64,000 bases of DNA from Oceanimonas marisflavi (GCF_003049725.1 NZ_QAGM01000006.1:1-64000), one strand, 5' to 3'; positions 36,171-47,339 are shown, counted from the first letter of the stretch. The notes: generated from the sequence alone by a model not told the origin. Numbers and translations: made by a program.

Positions 36171-38735
36171 TTATCCTCTCGCCGGCGGTGGCGCCAGCAC
36201 TTCCCGTTGACCGTTGCTGCCCGCCGGGCTGACGATGCCCTGGGCTTCCATCTGGTCGATGATACGGGCAGCCCTGTTGTAGCCTATCTTGAACTTGCGC
36301 TGCACACTGGAGGTAGAGCCACGGCGCGTCTCCGCGACAAAAGCCACCGCATGGTCGAACAGCTCGTCGAGCTCGCCGTCGGCCCCTTCCGGCGCCTCAC
36401 CCGGCAGCAGGCCGTCGGCGCCCACGTCGCCACTGAGAATGTCTTCAATGTAATCGGGCTCGCCCCGCTCCTTCCAGGCCGCCACCACCTTGTGCACCTC
36501 GTGGTCGTCCACAAAGGCGCCGTGCACCCGGGTGGGGTTGCTGTCGCCGGCAGGCAGGTAAAGCATGTCGCCCATGCCCAGCAGCGATTCGGCGCCCTGC
36601 TGGTCGAGAATGGTGCGGGAGTCAATTTTGCTCGACACCTGGAACGACATGCGGGTGGGAATGTTGGCCTTGATAAGGCCGGTGATCACGTCCACCGACG
36701 GCCGCTGGGTCGCCAGAATCAAATGAATGCCGGCGGCCCGGGCCTTCTGGGCGATACGGGCGATCAGCTCTTCCACCTTTTTGCCGACGATCATCATCAT
36801 GTCGGCGAATTCGTCGATCACCACCACAATATGAGGCAGTTTTTCCAGCGCCGGCGGATAGGTGTCCATGGACTGAGTGGGCTGCCACAACGGATCCCGC
36901 AGCGGCTCGCCGGCGTCGATGGCTTCCTGCACCTTGGTGTTGAAGCCCTTGAGGTTGCGCACCCCCATGGCCGACATCAGCTTGTAGCGGCGCTCCATCT
37001 CGCCCACGCACCAGCGCAGGGCATTGGCCGCCTCCTTCATGTCGGTAACCACTTCGGTGAGCAGGTGGGGAATGCCTTCATACACCGACAGTTCCAGCAT
37101 TTTGGGGTCGATCATGATAAAGCGCACCTCTTCCGGGGTGGCCTTGAACAGCATCGACAAAATCATCACGTTCACCCCCACCGACTTGCCCGAGCCGGTG
37201 GTGCCGGCCACCAGCACGTGAGGCATCTTGGCCAGGTTCACCACCACCGGCTCGCCGGCAATGTCCTGACCCAGCACCATGGTCAGCGGGTGCTGACTGT
37301 GGTGGAACAGCTCGGTGTCGATCACCTCGCGCAGATACACGGTCTCGCGCCGGGTGTTGGGCAGCTCCAGTCCCACATAGGGCTTGCCGGGAATGACTTC
37401 CACCACCCGCACGCTGATGGCGGACAGGGAGCGGGCCAGATCCCGGGCCAGGTTGGTAATTTTGCTGACCTTGACCCCGGGGGCCAGATCCAGCTCAAAG
37501 CGGGTGATCACCGGCCCCGGATACACACCCACCACACTGGCCTGCACGTTATAGTCGGCCAGCTTGGCTTCCACCAGCCGGGCAATGCGATCCAGCTCGT
37601 CTTCGCTCACCGCGTGCTGGCGGGGCTTGGGCGGATCCAGCAGGGTCACTTCCGGCACCGGGCTCAGCTGACTGCTGCGGGCCCTGGCTGCGGGAGCCGC
37701 AGGCGTCGCCGGCCGGGCGGGCGGCGTCTCGTCGGCTTCGTCGTCACCGGCCCAGGGCAGATCCAGATCATCATCATCGTCGTCGTCCAGGCTCCAGTCA
37801 TTCGCCACGCGCTGCGGGGCCGGCTGGGGCTCATCGTCATCTTCGGAGGGCGCACTGAGCACCGGCTCCCGCCGGGCCGGCGGCACTTTTTTCCGGGGCG
37901 CCGGGCGACGTACTGACTCTTCCGGCACCGGCTCGAGCAGAGCATCTTCTTCATCGTCGCCTTCATCAAAATCGGCCCGGGGCGCCTGCTGGCCGAGACG
38001 ATCACGGAACCGGCGCCAGCCGGCAAAGCCCGCTTCCCTTGCCGGCGCTTCCGCTGCCGGCACGGGAGCCGGCTCGCTGGCCACGGCCACCGGCTGCTCA
38101 CCGGTATGACGACGGGTCTGCCAGTCGGCAATGCGCCCCGGCAGCGCCGCCAGCCAGGCCGGCGCTTCCATCACCAGGGCGCCCAGGCGTTCCACGATCA
38201 GCAGCCAGGACCAGCCGGTAAAGAAGGTGATGCCGGTGGCGAAACAGCACAGCAGCAGCAGGGTGGTGCCCAGATTGCCAAACAGCGGATTAAAGGTGCC
38301 GGCCAGCATGTCGCCAATCAGGCCGCCGGCAGAGAAGTAGTAAATGTCGTCTATGTTCATGCTGGCCAGCGCCAGCAGACTGAGCAGCACCATCAGAAAG
38401 CCGATAATGCGCAGGCTGAGGGTGAGGTAGCATATATCAATAAGCCCCTTGGGCCGCCACAGGGTCACCCAGCCCGTCAGCACCATAAAGGGCGGCAGCA
38501 GGTAGGCGGAAAATCCGAATATAAACAGCAGAATATCCGCCAGCCAGGCCCCCGCCGGCCCGGCGGCATTGCTGATGTCGCCGCCCCAGGCGGTTTGTGA
38601 CCAGCCCGGATCCGACGGATGATATGACAGCAGTGACAGCATCATGAACACGGCCAGTACAATGATGGCTATCAGCCCGGCCTCAAAAAGACGCTGCAAA
38701 CCAGACATGGGAGTAAACAGCTTTTTCTCCGCCAA
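36171..38735 (-). CDS. ftsK: DNA translocase FtsK
   Basis: Cell-division DNA pump coordinating chromosome dimer resolution with septation. Four membrane segments (about residues 15-180), a Pro/acidic linker of roughly 200 residues (with a run of aspartates), then the RecA-type motor with Walker [14 protein letters not shown] and Walker [13 protein letters not shown], and the gamma winged helix [20 protein letters not shown] (20 residues) that reads KOPS sites. At 854 residues it is much shorter than E. coli FtsK (1329) because of the linker. The preferred start is a TTG at 38735 with GAGGAG 7 bases upstream; the first ATG with family similarity is nine codons later. Confidence 0.93.
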   Translation of the reverse strand: MAEKKLFTPMSGLQRLFEAGLIAIIVLAVFMMLSLLSYHPSDPGWSQTAWGGDISNAAGPAGAWLADILLFIFGFSAYLLPPFMVLTGWVTLWRPKGLIDICYLTLSLRIIGFLMVLLSLLALASMNIDDIYYFSAGGLIGDMLAGTFNPLFGNLGTTLLLLCCFATGITFFTGWSWLLIVERLGALVMEAPAWLAALPGRIADWQTRRHTGEQPVAVASEPAPVPAAEAPAREAGFAGWRRFRDRLGQQAPRADFDEGDDEEDALLEPVPEESVRRPAPRKKVPPARREPVLSAPSEDDDEPQPAPQRVANDWSLDDDDDDDLDLPWAGDDEADETPPARPATPAAPAARARSSQLSPVPEVTLLDPPKPRQHAVSEDELDRIARLVEAKLADYNVQASVVGVYPGPVITRFELDLAPGVKVSKITNLARDLARSLSAISVRVVEVIPGKPYVGLELPNTRRETVYLREVIDTELFHHSQHPLTMVLGQDIAGEPVVVNLAKMPHVLVAGTTGSGKSVGVNVMILSMLFKATPEEVRFIMIDPKMLELSVYEGIPHLLTEVVTDMKEAANALRWCVGEMERRYKLMSAMGVRNLKGFNTKVQEAIDAGEPLRDPLWQPTQSMDTYPPALEKLPHIVVVIDEFADMMMIVGKKVEELIARIAQKARAAGIHLILATQRPSVDVITGLIKANIPTRMSFQVSSKIDSRTILDQQGAESLLGMGDMLYLPAGDSNPTRVHGAFVDDHEVHKVVAAWKERGEPDYIEDILSGDVGADGLLPGEAPEGADGELDELFDHAVAFVAETRRGSTSSVQRKFKIGYNRAARIIDQMEAQGIVSPAGSNGQREVLAPPPARG

Positions 38736-38798
38736 ACGTCCGCTCCTCGTTATTATGATTGTGTTCAGTTTATCAGGGGTCGCCCCGTAAACGACAAA

Positions 38799-38818
38799 CG
38801 AGCGGCCGGGGCCGCTCG
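38799..38818 (-). terminator. Candidate terminator between lrp and ftsK
   Basis: Perfect inverted repeat cgagcggcc-gg-ggccgctcg (9-base stem). Read on the minus strand it is followed by TTTGTCGTTT, consistent with termination of lrp before the ftsK promoter region. Confidence 0.55.
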
Positions 38819-38881
38819 CTGGAAGTGTGATCTCAAGTCCCGCCGGCATAAAAATACCAGAGCCGGACAAAATAGCACAGC

Positions 38882-39397
38882 TTAACGGGTGTTGATCACC
38901 AGACGGTTGCTCTGCTTGACCTCTTCCATCACCACATAGGTGCGGGTGTCGTTCACCCCGGGCAGGCGCAGCAGGGTCTCCCCCAGCAGCTTGCGGTAGG
39001 CGGACATGTCGGCCACCCGGGTTTTCAGCAGGTAGTCGAAATCACCGGACACCAGGTGACATTCCTGGATCTCTTCCAGCTTCTGCACCGCATCGTTGAA
39101 CTCGTCAAACACGTCCGGGGTGCCGCGGTTCAGGGTGATTTCCACAAACACCAGCAGCGAGGCATCAAGAAACTGGGGATTGAGAATGGCGGTGTAGCCT
39201 TCGATATACCCCTGGCGCTCCAGCCGGCGCACCCGCTCAAGACAGGGGGTGGGGCTGAGGCCTACGCGCTTGGACAGCTCCACGTTGGAAATACGGCCGT
39301 CCTGCTGCAGCTCGTTGAGTATGTTGCGGTCGATGCGATCGAGCTCCTTGAGGGGCCGATTGTTTGCATCCAACACTTCATCCATCCTTTGGCTCAT
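38882..39397 (-). CDS. lrp: Leucine-responsive regulatory protein
   Basis: Global feast-famine transcription factor. The HTH domain [20 protein letters not shown] (20 residues) and [20 protein letters not shown], and the C-terminal RAM domain ([20 protein letters not shown], 20 residues), are nearly identical to E. coli Lrp. The N-terminus before LDRID is a little longer than in E. coli; starts at 39397 (171 residues) or 39385 (167 residues) are both possible, the upstream open frame to 39499 is not supported. Divergent from trxB as in E. coli. Confidence 0.95.
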   Translation of the reverse strand: MSQRMDEVLDANNRPLKELDRIDRNILNELQQDGRISNVELSKRVGLSPTPCLERVRRLERQGYIEGYTAILNPQFLDASLLVFVEITLNRGTPDVFDEFNDAVQKLEEIQECHLVSGDFDYLLKTRVADMSAYRKLLGETLLRLPGVNDTRTYVVMEEVKQSNRLVINTR

Positions 39398-39834
39398 TTT
39401 AGGTACATTCCACTTATTTGATACTGGACTTGGTCGGCATCGGGCCATGCCCCGGGGGCTCGCCTTCCGCCTGCTCAGGCTTGGTTGTCGTTGCTTCATG
39501 CCACGACAGGCTGCGACAATAAAATAAAAATATGAATTTATTGATTACATATACAGAAGAGCAGCAAACAGAAGCTTAACATGATAAATGGGAAACCGGT
39601 AGCACAAGTGTTTGTTGAAAACAGCAAAAAAGTGCCAAATTCCAGATTATATCGATGCTCACAGCTATTTCCCCTGCAAGCCATCTTGAAACTTCCACTT
39701 AAAGACAGTTGGCTGATACTGCTGAAAGCCAGCATATACCCAAAGCCCCTTTCTGATAAACCCCTGATAACCGAGTAGTGGGCAGTATTTTATACCGGTT
39801 TTTTATCGCCCTCCGTCACACCAAATAAAATGGA

Positions 39835-40940
<1,106 letters not shown>

Positions 40941-40962
40941 AGCTGAAAGCCCGTAGGTCCAA

Positions 40963-41059
40963 CTCGTTCCCACGCTCTGCGTGGGAATGCATACCGGTAA
41001 GACAAGCAAAAACGTCAGCTAATCCGATATACACTCCCACGCGGGAGCGTGGGAGCGAG
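40963..41059. repeat. GTGGGA palindromic repeat (family 3), 97-bp full copy
   Basis: Two hairpins, cgttcccacgctctgcgtgggaatg at the left and actcccacgcgggagcgtgggag at the right, separated by 45 bases; outer ends are ctcg/cgag. Sits between convergent trxB and the SulP gene. Confidence 0.9.
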
Positions 41060-41093
41060 GTATTGCAACCTACTGCTGCTGCGCAGTTTCTGC

Positions 41094-42833
41094 TCAGGCC
41101 ACTGCCGAGCGGGGTTGCTGCACGTATTCCAGCGCTTGCTGCAGGGTGGAATAAAAGGACAGCTCGCCTGTTACCGGCGCCATGCCGGCCCGGGCCAGGG
41201 TTTTCAGCGGCTGAAACTGCAGATCGGCCATCACCACTTCCGTGCCCTGAGCCCGGCAGGCCTCAATAAAGCGATTCATCGCCGACAGACCGCCGGCATC
41301 CAGCACCGGCACCGCATCCATATAGAGCGCCACTCCCCTGTGCTCCCGGGTCAGCAGCGCCAGCTCGCTGAACACGCTGTCGGCGGCGGCGAAAAACAGC
41401 GGCCCGTTGATCTTGTAAACCACCCAGCCCGCCGGCAGCTCACCGGGCACCATTCTTTCATGCCGGGAAATGTCGATCACCCGGGTCATGTCGGCGATAT
41501 TTTTCACAAACAGCACCATGGCCATCAACATGCCGGCGGTAATGGCGATCACCATGTCAAAGGCAATGGTGAGTGAAAAACAGGTGAGAAACACCAGTAC
41601 ATCGCCTCTGGGGGCGGTTTTAAAAAAGTGCACCGCCTTGGGGGCCTCGCTCATGTTCCAGGCCACCACCAGCAGCAGCGCCGCCATGGCCGGCATGGGT
41701 AAATACGCCAGCCAGGCAGCCAGCAGCACCAGCCCGGCCAGCACCACCAGGGCATGCACCATGGCGGCCACCGGTGATACTGCCCCGGCCCGGAAGTTGG
41801 CCGCCGAGCGGGCAATGGCGGCGGTGGCGGGAATGCCGCCAAAAAACGGCGCCACCAGGTTGCCGATGCCCTGCCCCAGCAGCTCGCTGTTGGCACTGTG
41901 GCGCTGGCCGGTCATGCCGTCCAGCACCACGGCGCACAGCAGAGATTCAATCGCTCCCAGCATGGCGATGGCAAAGGCGCCCGGCAGCAGATCCCGCACC
42001 AGCTGCCAGTTCAGCCCGATGGCGCTGCCGTCCGGCCCGGGCTGTTGCCAGGGCCAGATAAAGGCCGGCAGCACAGGCGGAATGCCGGCGCCCTGGCTGC
42101 CATCGGCCAGCACATAACTGAAGCGGCTGCTGATGGTATCAATATCCAGCCCCTGCCGGTTAAGCCAGACTGCCGCCAGACTGGCCAGCAGTACCGCCGG
42201 CAGGTGGGGCGGTATGCCGGTTTTCAGCCGGGGCCAGAGCAGCATGATGGCCAGAGTAAGGGCAGCCACCAGCAGGCTTGGCCAGTGCAGCTGTGGCAAA
42301 TGCAGCGCCAGTGTGCCCAGCCGGGGCAAAAAGCCCTCGGGCAGGCTGGCCGGCGTCAGGCCGAACACATCCTTCAGCTGCAGCCCGGCAATCACCACCG
42401 CGATGCCACCGGTAAAGCCCAGCACCACCGGCTCGGGAATGTATTCCACCAGCCGGCCCAGCCGCAGCAGCGCCATCACCACCAGCATGGCGCCGGCCAT
42501 CAGGGTGGCCAGCAGCAGGCCGCCCAGTCCATAGCTCTGAGCAATGGGATAGAGGATCACCACAAAGGCCGCCGTGGGACCGGAAATACTGAGCCGGGAG
42601 CCGCCGGCAAGGGCGATGACAAAGCCGCCGACAATGGCGGTATACAGGCCATACTGGGGCGCCACACCGCTGGCAATGGCCAGGGCCATGGCCAGCGGAA
42701 TGGCGATAATGCCCACCGTGATCCCGGCCAGCAGGTCCCTGACAAAGTGCCGCCGGCCATAGGGCTCATTCAGGCAGCTTGCGCTGATGGCGTGGCCCGG
42801 GCGAAGGGAAAACAGATGAGCACGGTGGGACAT
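41094..42833 (-). CDS. SulP-family anion transporter with STAS domain
   Basis: Inner-membrane transporter of the SLC26/SulP family (579 residues), moving sulfate, bicarbonate or dicarboxylates; relatives include DauA. The membrane core of about 12-14 segments begins GITVGIIAIPLAMALAIASG (20 residues) with GLYTAIVGGFVIALAGGSR and SISGPTAAFVVIL, the family signature. A cytoplasmic STAS domain occupies about residues 455-570 (YKINGPLFFAAAD, VPVLDAGGLSAM). The start at 42833 has GGAG 6 bases upstream; an earlier open frame is rejected. Divergent from a small ribbon-helix-helix gene. Confidence 0.9.
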   Translation of the reverse strand: MSHRAHLFSLRPGHAISASCLNEPYGRRHFVRDLLAGITVGIIAIPLAMALAIASGVAPQYGLYTAIVGGFVIALAGGSRLSISGPTAAFVVILYPIAQSYGLGGLLLATLMAGAMLVVMALLRLGRLVEYIPEPVVLGFTGGIAVVIAGLQLKDVFGLTPASLPEGFLPRLGTLALHLPQLHWPSLLVAALTLAIMLLWPRLKTGIPPHLPAVLLASLAAVWLNRQGLDIDTISSRFSYVLADGSQGAGIPPVLPAFIWPWQQPGPDGSAIGLNWQLVRDLLPGAFAIAMLGAIESLLCAVVLDGMTGQRHSANSELLGQGIGNLVAPFFGGIPATAAIARSAANFRAGAVSPVAAMVHALVVLAGLVLLAAWLAYLPMPAMAALLLVVAWNMSEAPKAVHFFKTAPRGDVLVFLTCFSLTIAFDMVIAITAGMLMAMVLFVKNIADMTRVIDISRHERMVPGELPAGWVVYKINGPLFFAAADSVFSELALLTREHRGVALYMDAVPVLDAGGLSAMNRFIEACRAQGTEVVMADLQFQPLKTLARAGMAPVTGELSFYSTLQQALEYVQQPRSAVA

Positions 42834-42901
42834 GGCTGACTCCGGAAAATGAGTTGGTGCAGGCATTAACCATGATTGTATTCCCATCACTGGCGCATTC
42901 A

Positions 42902-42920
42902 ATGTTAATGTGATTAACAT
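42902..42920. promoter_or_regulatory. 19-bp palindrome, candidate operator
   Basis: ATGTTAAT-gtg-ATTAACAT, a perfect 8-3-8 inverted repeat in the 107-base divergent region between the SulP gene and the ribbon-helix-helix gene, 21 bases before the latter's start. It may be the binding site of that small protein. Confidence 0.5.
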
Positions 42921-42940
42921 ATGATGATAATGGAGTTTGT

Positions 42941-43111
42941 ATGGAACAACGTACCGCCCGCCTGACCCTGCTGATCGATCCCCGTAAAAAGGCGCAGTTT
43001 GAACGGCTCTGTGCCGAGGAAGACGTGACGCCGTCCCAGAAGGTGCGCCAGTTTATTCGCGAATATATCGAGCAGAAAACCGGCGAAGAGTGGCAGAAGT
43101 CGTCCTCCTGA
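42941..43111 (+). CDS. Small ribbon-helix-helix DNA-binding protein
   Basis: A 56-residue protein starting MEQRTARLTLLIDPRKKAQF (20 residues). The pattern fits a ribbon-helix-helix fold: a basic beta strand (RTARLTLLID), helix A (PRKKAQFERLCAEEDV), a turn with TPSQ, and helix B (KVRQFIREYIEQKTG). It would bind DNA as a dimer. ATG at 42941 preceded by gga 8 bases upstream. It stands between the divergent SulP gene and aat, with a perfect palindrome before it, so autoregulation and control of sulP are reasonable guesses. No toxin-like partner is adjacent. Confidence 0.8.
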   Translation: MEQRTARLTLLIDPRKKAQFERLCAEEDVTPSQKVRQFIREYIEQKTGEEWQKSSS

Positions 43112-43125
43112 GACTGTGAGTGCAT

Positions 43126-43824
43126 ATGTATCTGACGCAACTGGATGAACGGCTGTGGTTTCCCGACCCCAGCACGGCGCTGGATGATCCCGAAGGCCTG
43201 CTCGCCGTGGGCGGCGATCTGCGCCCCGAGCGCTTGCTGCTGGCCTACCGCATGGGCATTTTTCCCTGGTTTGACGAATCCCAGCCGCCGCTGTGGTGGT
43301 CACCCAGCCCGCGGGCCGTGCTGGTGCCCGGTGAGCTTCACGTGAGCCGCAGTCTGGCCAAACTGGCGCGCCGGCAGCGCTACCGGCTGACGGTAAACCA
43401 CGCCTTTGAGGAAGTGATCCACTATTGCCGGGAGCTGCGCGAAGCCGGCCCCGGCACCTGGATCACTCCCGATATTGAACGCAATTACTGCCGGCTGCAT
43501 CACATGGGTCATGCCCATTCCGTTGAAGTATGGGACGGGCAGCGGCTGGTGGCCGGGCTCTATGGCATTGGCCTGGGCCGGCTGTTCTGCGGCGAGTCCA
43601 TGTTTCATCGGGTGAGCAACGGCTCCAAGCTGGCCATGCTGGGGCTGTGCCGGCACTTTGCCGCTCACGGCGGTGAGCTTGTCGACTGCCAGCTGCCCAA
43701 TCCGCACCTGCAGAGCCTGGGAGTGACAAGCTGGCCCAGATCCCGCTTTCTGCATAAACTCAAAGAGCTGCAACACGCGCCCATTTCTGCCCGCTGCTGG
43801 CAACCGAGTGAACTGAGCCTATGA
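43126..43824 (+). CDS. aat: Leucyl/phenylalanyl-tRNA-protein transferase
   Basis: Adds Leu or Phe to proteins with N-terminal Lys or Arg, marking them for ClpS-ClpAP. The family N-terminus LWFPDPSTALDDPEGLLAVG (20 residues) and the GNAT-like core with WWSPSPRAVL, GTWITPDIERNY, FCGESMFHRVSNGSKLAM are clear. 232 residues. The ATG at 43126 is preferred to an in-frame GTG six bases upstream. Its stop overlaps the bpt start as ATGA. Confidence 0.95.
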   Translation: MYLTQLDERLWFPDPSTALDDPEGLLAVGGDLRPERLLLAYRMGIFPWFDESQPPLWWSPSPRAVLVPGELHVSRSLAKLARRQRYRLTVNHAFEEVIHYCRELREAGPGTWITPDIERNYCRLHHMGHAHSVEVWDGQRLVAGLYGIGLGRLFCGESMFHRVSNGSKLAMLGLCRHFAAHGGELVDCQLPNPHLQSLGVTSWPRSRFLHKLKELQHAPISARCWQPSELSL

Positions 43825-44531
43825 GGGAAGTGAATCTGAAAGTGGGGCTCACCCCCAAACACCCCTGCAGTTACCTGCCGGGGCGGCTGGAGCAACTGCT
43901 GGTGCTGCTCGACCGGGAGCTGCTTTGCCCGCAGGGCTATGAGCAACTGTTAACCGCAGGGTTTCGCCGCAGCGGCTCCGATATTTACCGGCCCCGCTGC
44001 CAGGCCTGCCAGGCCTGCGAGTCGTTGCGCATTGCGGTGGCCGATTTTGTGCCCGGGCGCAGTCAGAAACGCATCTTGCGCAAAAACCGGGATTTGCGCA
44101 TGGTGCTCAGCGAGCACGACAAACCCGAGTATTTCGAGCTGTACCGGCACTATATTAATCAGCGCCATCAGGATGGCAGCATGTATCCTGCCAGCCGCCA
44201 GCAGTATGAAGGTTTTCTGCTGTGCCACTGGCTGCCCCCCGTGTTTATGGAGTTTCGCGCCGGCAACCGCCTGATTGCGGTGGCGGTTACCGATTTGCTG
44301 AGCGACTCGCTCAGCGCCATGTATACCTTTTATGACCCGGACGAAGAGCACCGCTCTCTGGGCACCTTTGCCATTCTCAGCCAGATCCAGCTGACTAAAA
44401 ATCTGAACAAGCACTGGCTCTATCTGGGCTACCAGGTAGATGGCTGCCGGAAAATGAATTACAAACAACATTTCCGACCCCATCAAAGGCTGATCCATGG
44501 CCAGTGGCAAACGATGAAAGACGGAGCATAA
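43821..44531 (+). CDS. bpt: Aspartate/glutamate leucyltransferase
   Basis: Bacterial N-degron enzyme that adds leucine to proteins starting with Asp or Glu. The N-terminal CxxC-type region (CQACQACESLRIAVADF) and GNAT-fold C-terminus (YTFYDPDEEHRSLGTFAILS, 20 residues; LGYQVDGCRKMNYKQHFRP) are diagnostic of Bpt/Ate proteins. 236 residues. Absent from E. coli but common in Vibrio, Aeromonas and Pseudomonas. Translationally coupled to aat and followed by infA. Confidence 0.95.
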   Translation: MREVNLKVGLTPKHPCSYLPGRLEQLLVLLDRELLCPQGYEQLLTAGFRRSGSDIYRPRCQACQACESLRIAVADFVPGRSQKRILRKNRDLRMVLSEHDKPEYFELYRHYINQRHQDGSMYPASRQQYEGFLLCHWLPPVFMEFRAGNRLIAVAVTDLLSDSLSAMYTFYDPDEEHRSLGTFAILSQIQLTKNLNKHWLYLGYQVDGCRKMNYKQHFRPHQRLIHGQWQTMKDGA

Positions 44532-44588
44532 ACTTTACACTGAATGCGAAATCCGGCATGATCCCAGCCGTTTTATTGCCTGCGTTAA

Positions 44589-44819
<231 letters not shown>

Positions 44820-44930
44820 ACCACTCCCCCCGTTTCGGTTAAGGCACAGGCTTAAACAGCCAGGGGCGATCCATCGCCCTGTATCGCCAGGCAACGTTTT
44901 GTTTACGCTGGAAGAAAAAATGCCCGGCGC

Positions 44931-45023
44931 CTGTAGGCGCCGCTTTAGCTGGCGCAAACCTGAAGACCATTGTGTCTTCAAGGCCTGTTGCACAGGCCCT
45001 GCCGACTAAAGTGGCAGCTACAG
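44931..45023. repeat. TAAAG palindromic repeat (family 2), 93-bp full copy
   Basis: Ends ctgtaggcgccgctttagc... and ...gactaaagtggcagctacag form long imperfect inverted arms; the interior has a perfect hairpin ggcctgt-tgc-acaggcc. Lies between convergent infA and clpA. Confidence 0.9.
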
Positions 45024-45062
45024 CCGGGCCGAAACCACATCATTTACGTAATGTCATTGGTA

Positions 45063-47315
45063 TTACGCCATGGATGCTTCCGACTGAAACTCGAAGTGCA
45101 GCTCGTCCCCTTCCAGGGTCACCCGCACCGATCCCCCGCCGACCAGTTCACCAAACAGCAGTTCGTTGGCCAGCGGCTTTTTCAGCTGCTCCTGGATCAC
45201 CCGGCCCATGGGGCGGGCGCCCATTGACTTGTCGTAGCCTTTTTCCGCCAGCCAGTGGCGGGCCGGCTCGCTCACTTCCAGCGACACGCCCTTGGCGTCC
45301 AGCTGGGCCTGCAGCTCCACAATAAACTTGTCTACCACCCGGTGGATCACGTCCATATTGAGGTGGTTGAACCAGATGATATGGTCGAGCCGGTTGCGGA
45401 ACTCGGGCGCAAAGGTGCGGTTGATTTCGGTCATGGCGTCATGACTGTGATCCTGCTGCTGGAAGCCGATGGACTTGCGCACGGTTTCCTGCACCCCGGC
45501 GTTGGTGGTCATCACCAGGATCACATTGCGGAAGTCCGCCTTGCGGCCGTTGTTGTCGGTGAGGGTGCCGTTGTCCATCACCTGCAGCAGAATGTTGAAC
45601 ACATCCGGGTGCGCCTTTTCAATCTCGTCGAGCAGCAGCACCGCATGAGGGTGCTTGATCACCGCATCGGTGAGCAGGCCGCCCTGATCAAAGCCCACAT
45701 AGCCCGGAGGGGCGCCAATCAGCCGTGATACCGTGTGCGCTTCCATGTATTCGGACATGTCAAAACGGATCAGCTCAATGCCGAGAATGCGCGCCAGCTG
45801 CTGGGTGACTTCCGTTTTACCCACCCCGGTGGGGCCGGCAAACAGGAAAGAGCCGATGGGACGTTTTTCGTTACCCAGGCCGGCCCGGGTCAGGCGGATG
45901 GAGTCGGTGAGCACGGAAATGGCCTTGTCCTGGCCAAACACCACCATTTTCAGGTTGGGCTCCAGGTTTTTCAGGGCCTCCTTGTCGGAGCTGGACACGG
46001 ACTTTTCCGGAATACGGGCAATCTTGGCCACAATGGCCTCGATGTCGCCCACCCCTATGGTCTTCTTGCGCTTGGACGGCGGCAGCATGCGCACCTGGGC
46101 GCCGGCCTCGTCGATCACGTCAATGGCCTTGTCGGGCAGGTGCCGGTCGTTGATGTACTTGGCCGACAACTCCGCCGCCGCCCGCAGCGCCTTGCTGGTG
46201 TAGCGCACATCGTGGTGGGATTCGTACCGGGTTTTCAGCCCCTGCAGTATCTTGGCGGTATCATCGACGGACGGCTCCAGAATGTCGATCTTCTGAAAAC
46301 GCCGGGCCAGGGCCCTGTCTTTCTCGAAGATCTGGCTGTATTCCTGATAGGTGGTGGAGCCCACACAGCGGATTTGCCCGCTGGACAGCAACGGCTTGAG
46401 CAGGTTGGCCGCGTCGAGCTGACCGCCGGAGGCGGCGCCGGCACCGATAATGGTGTGGATCTCGTCGATAAACAGAATGGCGCCCTTTTGCTTTTCAAAT
46501 TGCTTGAGCACCGCCTTGAAGCGTTTTTCAAAATCCCCCCGGTATTTGGTGCCCGCCAGCAGCGAGCCCATGTCGAGGGAGTAGATGGTGCTGCCGGCGA
46601 TGATCTCCGGCACATCGTTATGCACAATGCGGTAGGCCAGGCCTTCGGCAATGGCGGTTTTACCCACCCCGGCTTCTCCCACCAGCAAGGGGTTGTTCTT
46701 GCGCCGGCGGCACAATACCTGAATGGTGCGGTTGAGCTCCTGATCACGGCCGATCAGCGGATCGATGCGGCCTTCCTTCACCCACTGATTCAGGTTGATG
46801 ACAAAACCTTCGGTCTGGTTGCTGGCGGCCTCGTCACTTTGCTCTTCCTTCTGGGAGGAAGAGGATTCTTCCTGCTCGCCGTCCTTGCGAATGCCGTGAG
46901 ACAGAAAATTGACCACATCGAGCCGGCCCACGCCGACCTTTTTCAGCAGATACGCCGCCTGGGACTCCTGCTCACTGAAGATGGCCACCAGCACATTGGC
47001 GCCGGTGACTTCGGCGTTGCCGGAAGACTGCACATGAAACACCGCCCGTTGCAGCACCCGCTGAAAACCCAGGGTAGGCTGGGTTTCGATTTCATCGTCC
47101 CCCACGGGGATCAACGGCGTGGTCTGTTCAATAAAGCTGTGGGTTTCACGGCGCAGCTGATCCATATCGGCACCACAGGCCTGCAGCGCTTCCCTGGCCG
47201 CCGGATTGTCGAGCAGGGCCAGCAACAGGTGCTCCACCGTCATGAACTCGTGACGAGAGCGACGGGCTTCGTTGAAGGCGTCGTTCAGCGTGCTCTCAAG
47301 ATCTTTGTTCAACAT
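45063..47315 (-). CDS. clpA: ATP-dependent Clp protease ATPase subunit ClpA
   Basis: AAA+ unfoldase feeding ClpP; with ClpS it degrades N-degron substrates. N-domain (about 1-150), D1 with Walker A GEAGVGKTAIAEGLA and Walker B ILFIDEIHTIIG, D2 with Walker A GPTGVGKTEVTQQLA and LLLDEIEKAHPDV. A ClpP-binding loop of IGx type would lie in D2. 750 residues from MLNKDLEST (E. coli 758). ClpS is immediately upstream with a 48-base gap containing a small hairpin. Confidence 0.97.
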   Translation of the reverse strand: MLNKDLESTLNDAFNEARRSRHEFMTVEHLLLALLDNPAAREALQACGADMDQLRRETHSFIEQTTPLIPVGDDEIETQPTLGFQRVLQRAVFHVQSSGNAEVTGANVLVAIFSEQESQAAYLLKKVGVGRLDVVNFLSHGIRKDGEQEESSSSQKEEQSDEAASNQTEGFVINLNQWVKEGRIDPLIGRDQELNRTIQVLCRRRKNNPLLVGEAGVGKTAIAEGLAYRIVHNDVPEIIAGSTIYSLDMGSLLAGTKYRGDFEKRFKAVLKQFEKQKGAILFIDEIHTIIGAGAASGGQLDAANLLKPLLSSGQIRCVGSTTYQEYSQIFEKDRALARRFQKIDILEPSVDDTAKILQGLKTRYESHHDVRYTSKALRAAAELSAKYINDRHLPDKAIDVIDEAGAQVRMLPPSKRKKTIGVGDIEAIVAKIARIPEKSVSSSDKEALKNLEPNLKMVVFGQDKAISVLTDSIRLTRAGLGNEKRPIGSFLFAGPTGVGKTEVTQQLARILGIELIRFDMSEYMEAHTVSRLIGAPPGYVGFDQGGLLTDAVIKHPHAVLLLDEIEKAHPDVFNILLQVMDNGTLTDNNGRKADFRNVILVMTTNAGVQETVRKSIGFQQQDHSHDAMTEINRTFAPEFRNRLDHIIWFNHLNMDVIHRVVDKFIVELQAQLDAKGVSLEVSEPARHWLAEKGYDKSMGARPMGRVIQEQLKKPLANELLFGELVGGGSVRVTLEGDELHFEFQSEASMA

Positions 47316-47339
47316 AGGCACCTCCCCTAAAAAACGTCG

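Noticed and set aside
35958-37916. 652-residue frame opposite ftsK
   Set aside because: His/Gly-rich shadow of a GC-rich gene; ftsK on the other strand has all family motifs. The same applies to long frames opposite proS, serS, rarA, clpA, glnD and dapD.
39581-39778. 65-residue reading frame between lrp and trxB
   Set aside because: No ribosome site, no recognisable similarity and an AT-rich region with promoters for both flanking genes.
44820-45062. Possible serine tRNA gene next to infA, as in E. coli
   Set aside because: No cloverleaf or CCA end is visible; the region holds only a family-2 repeat.
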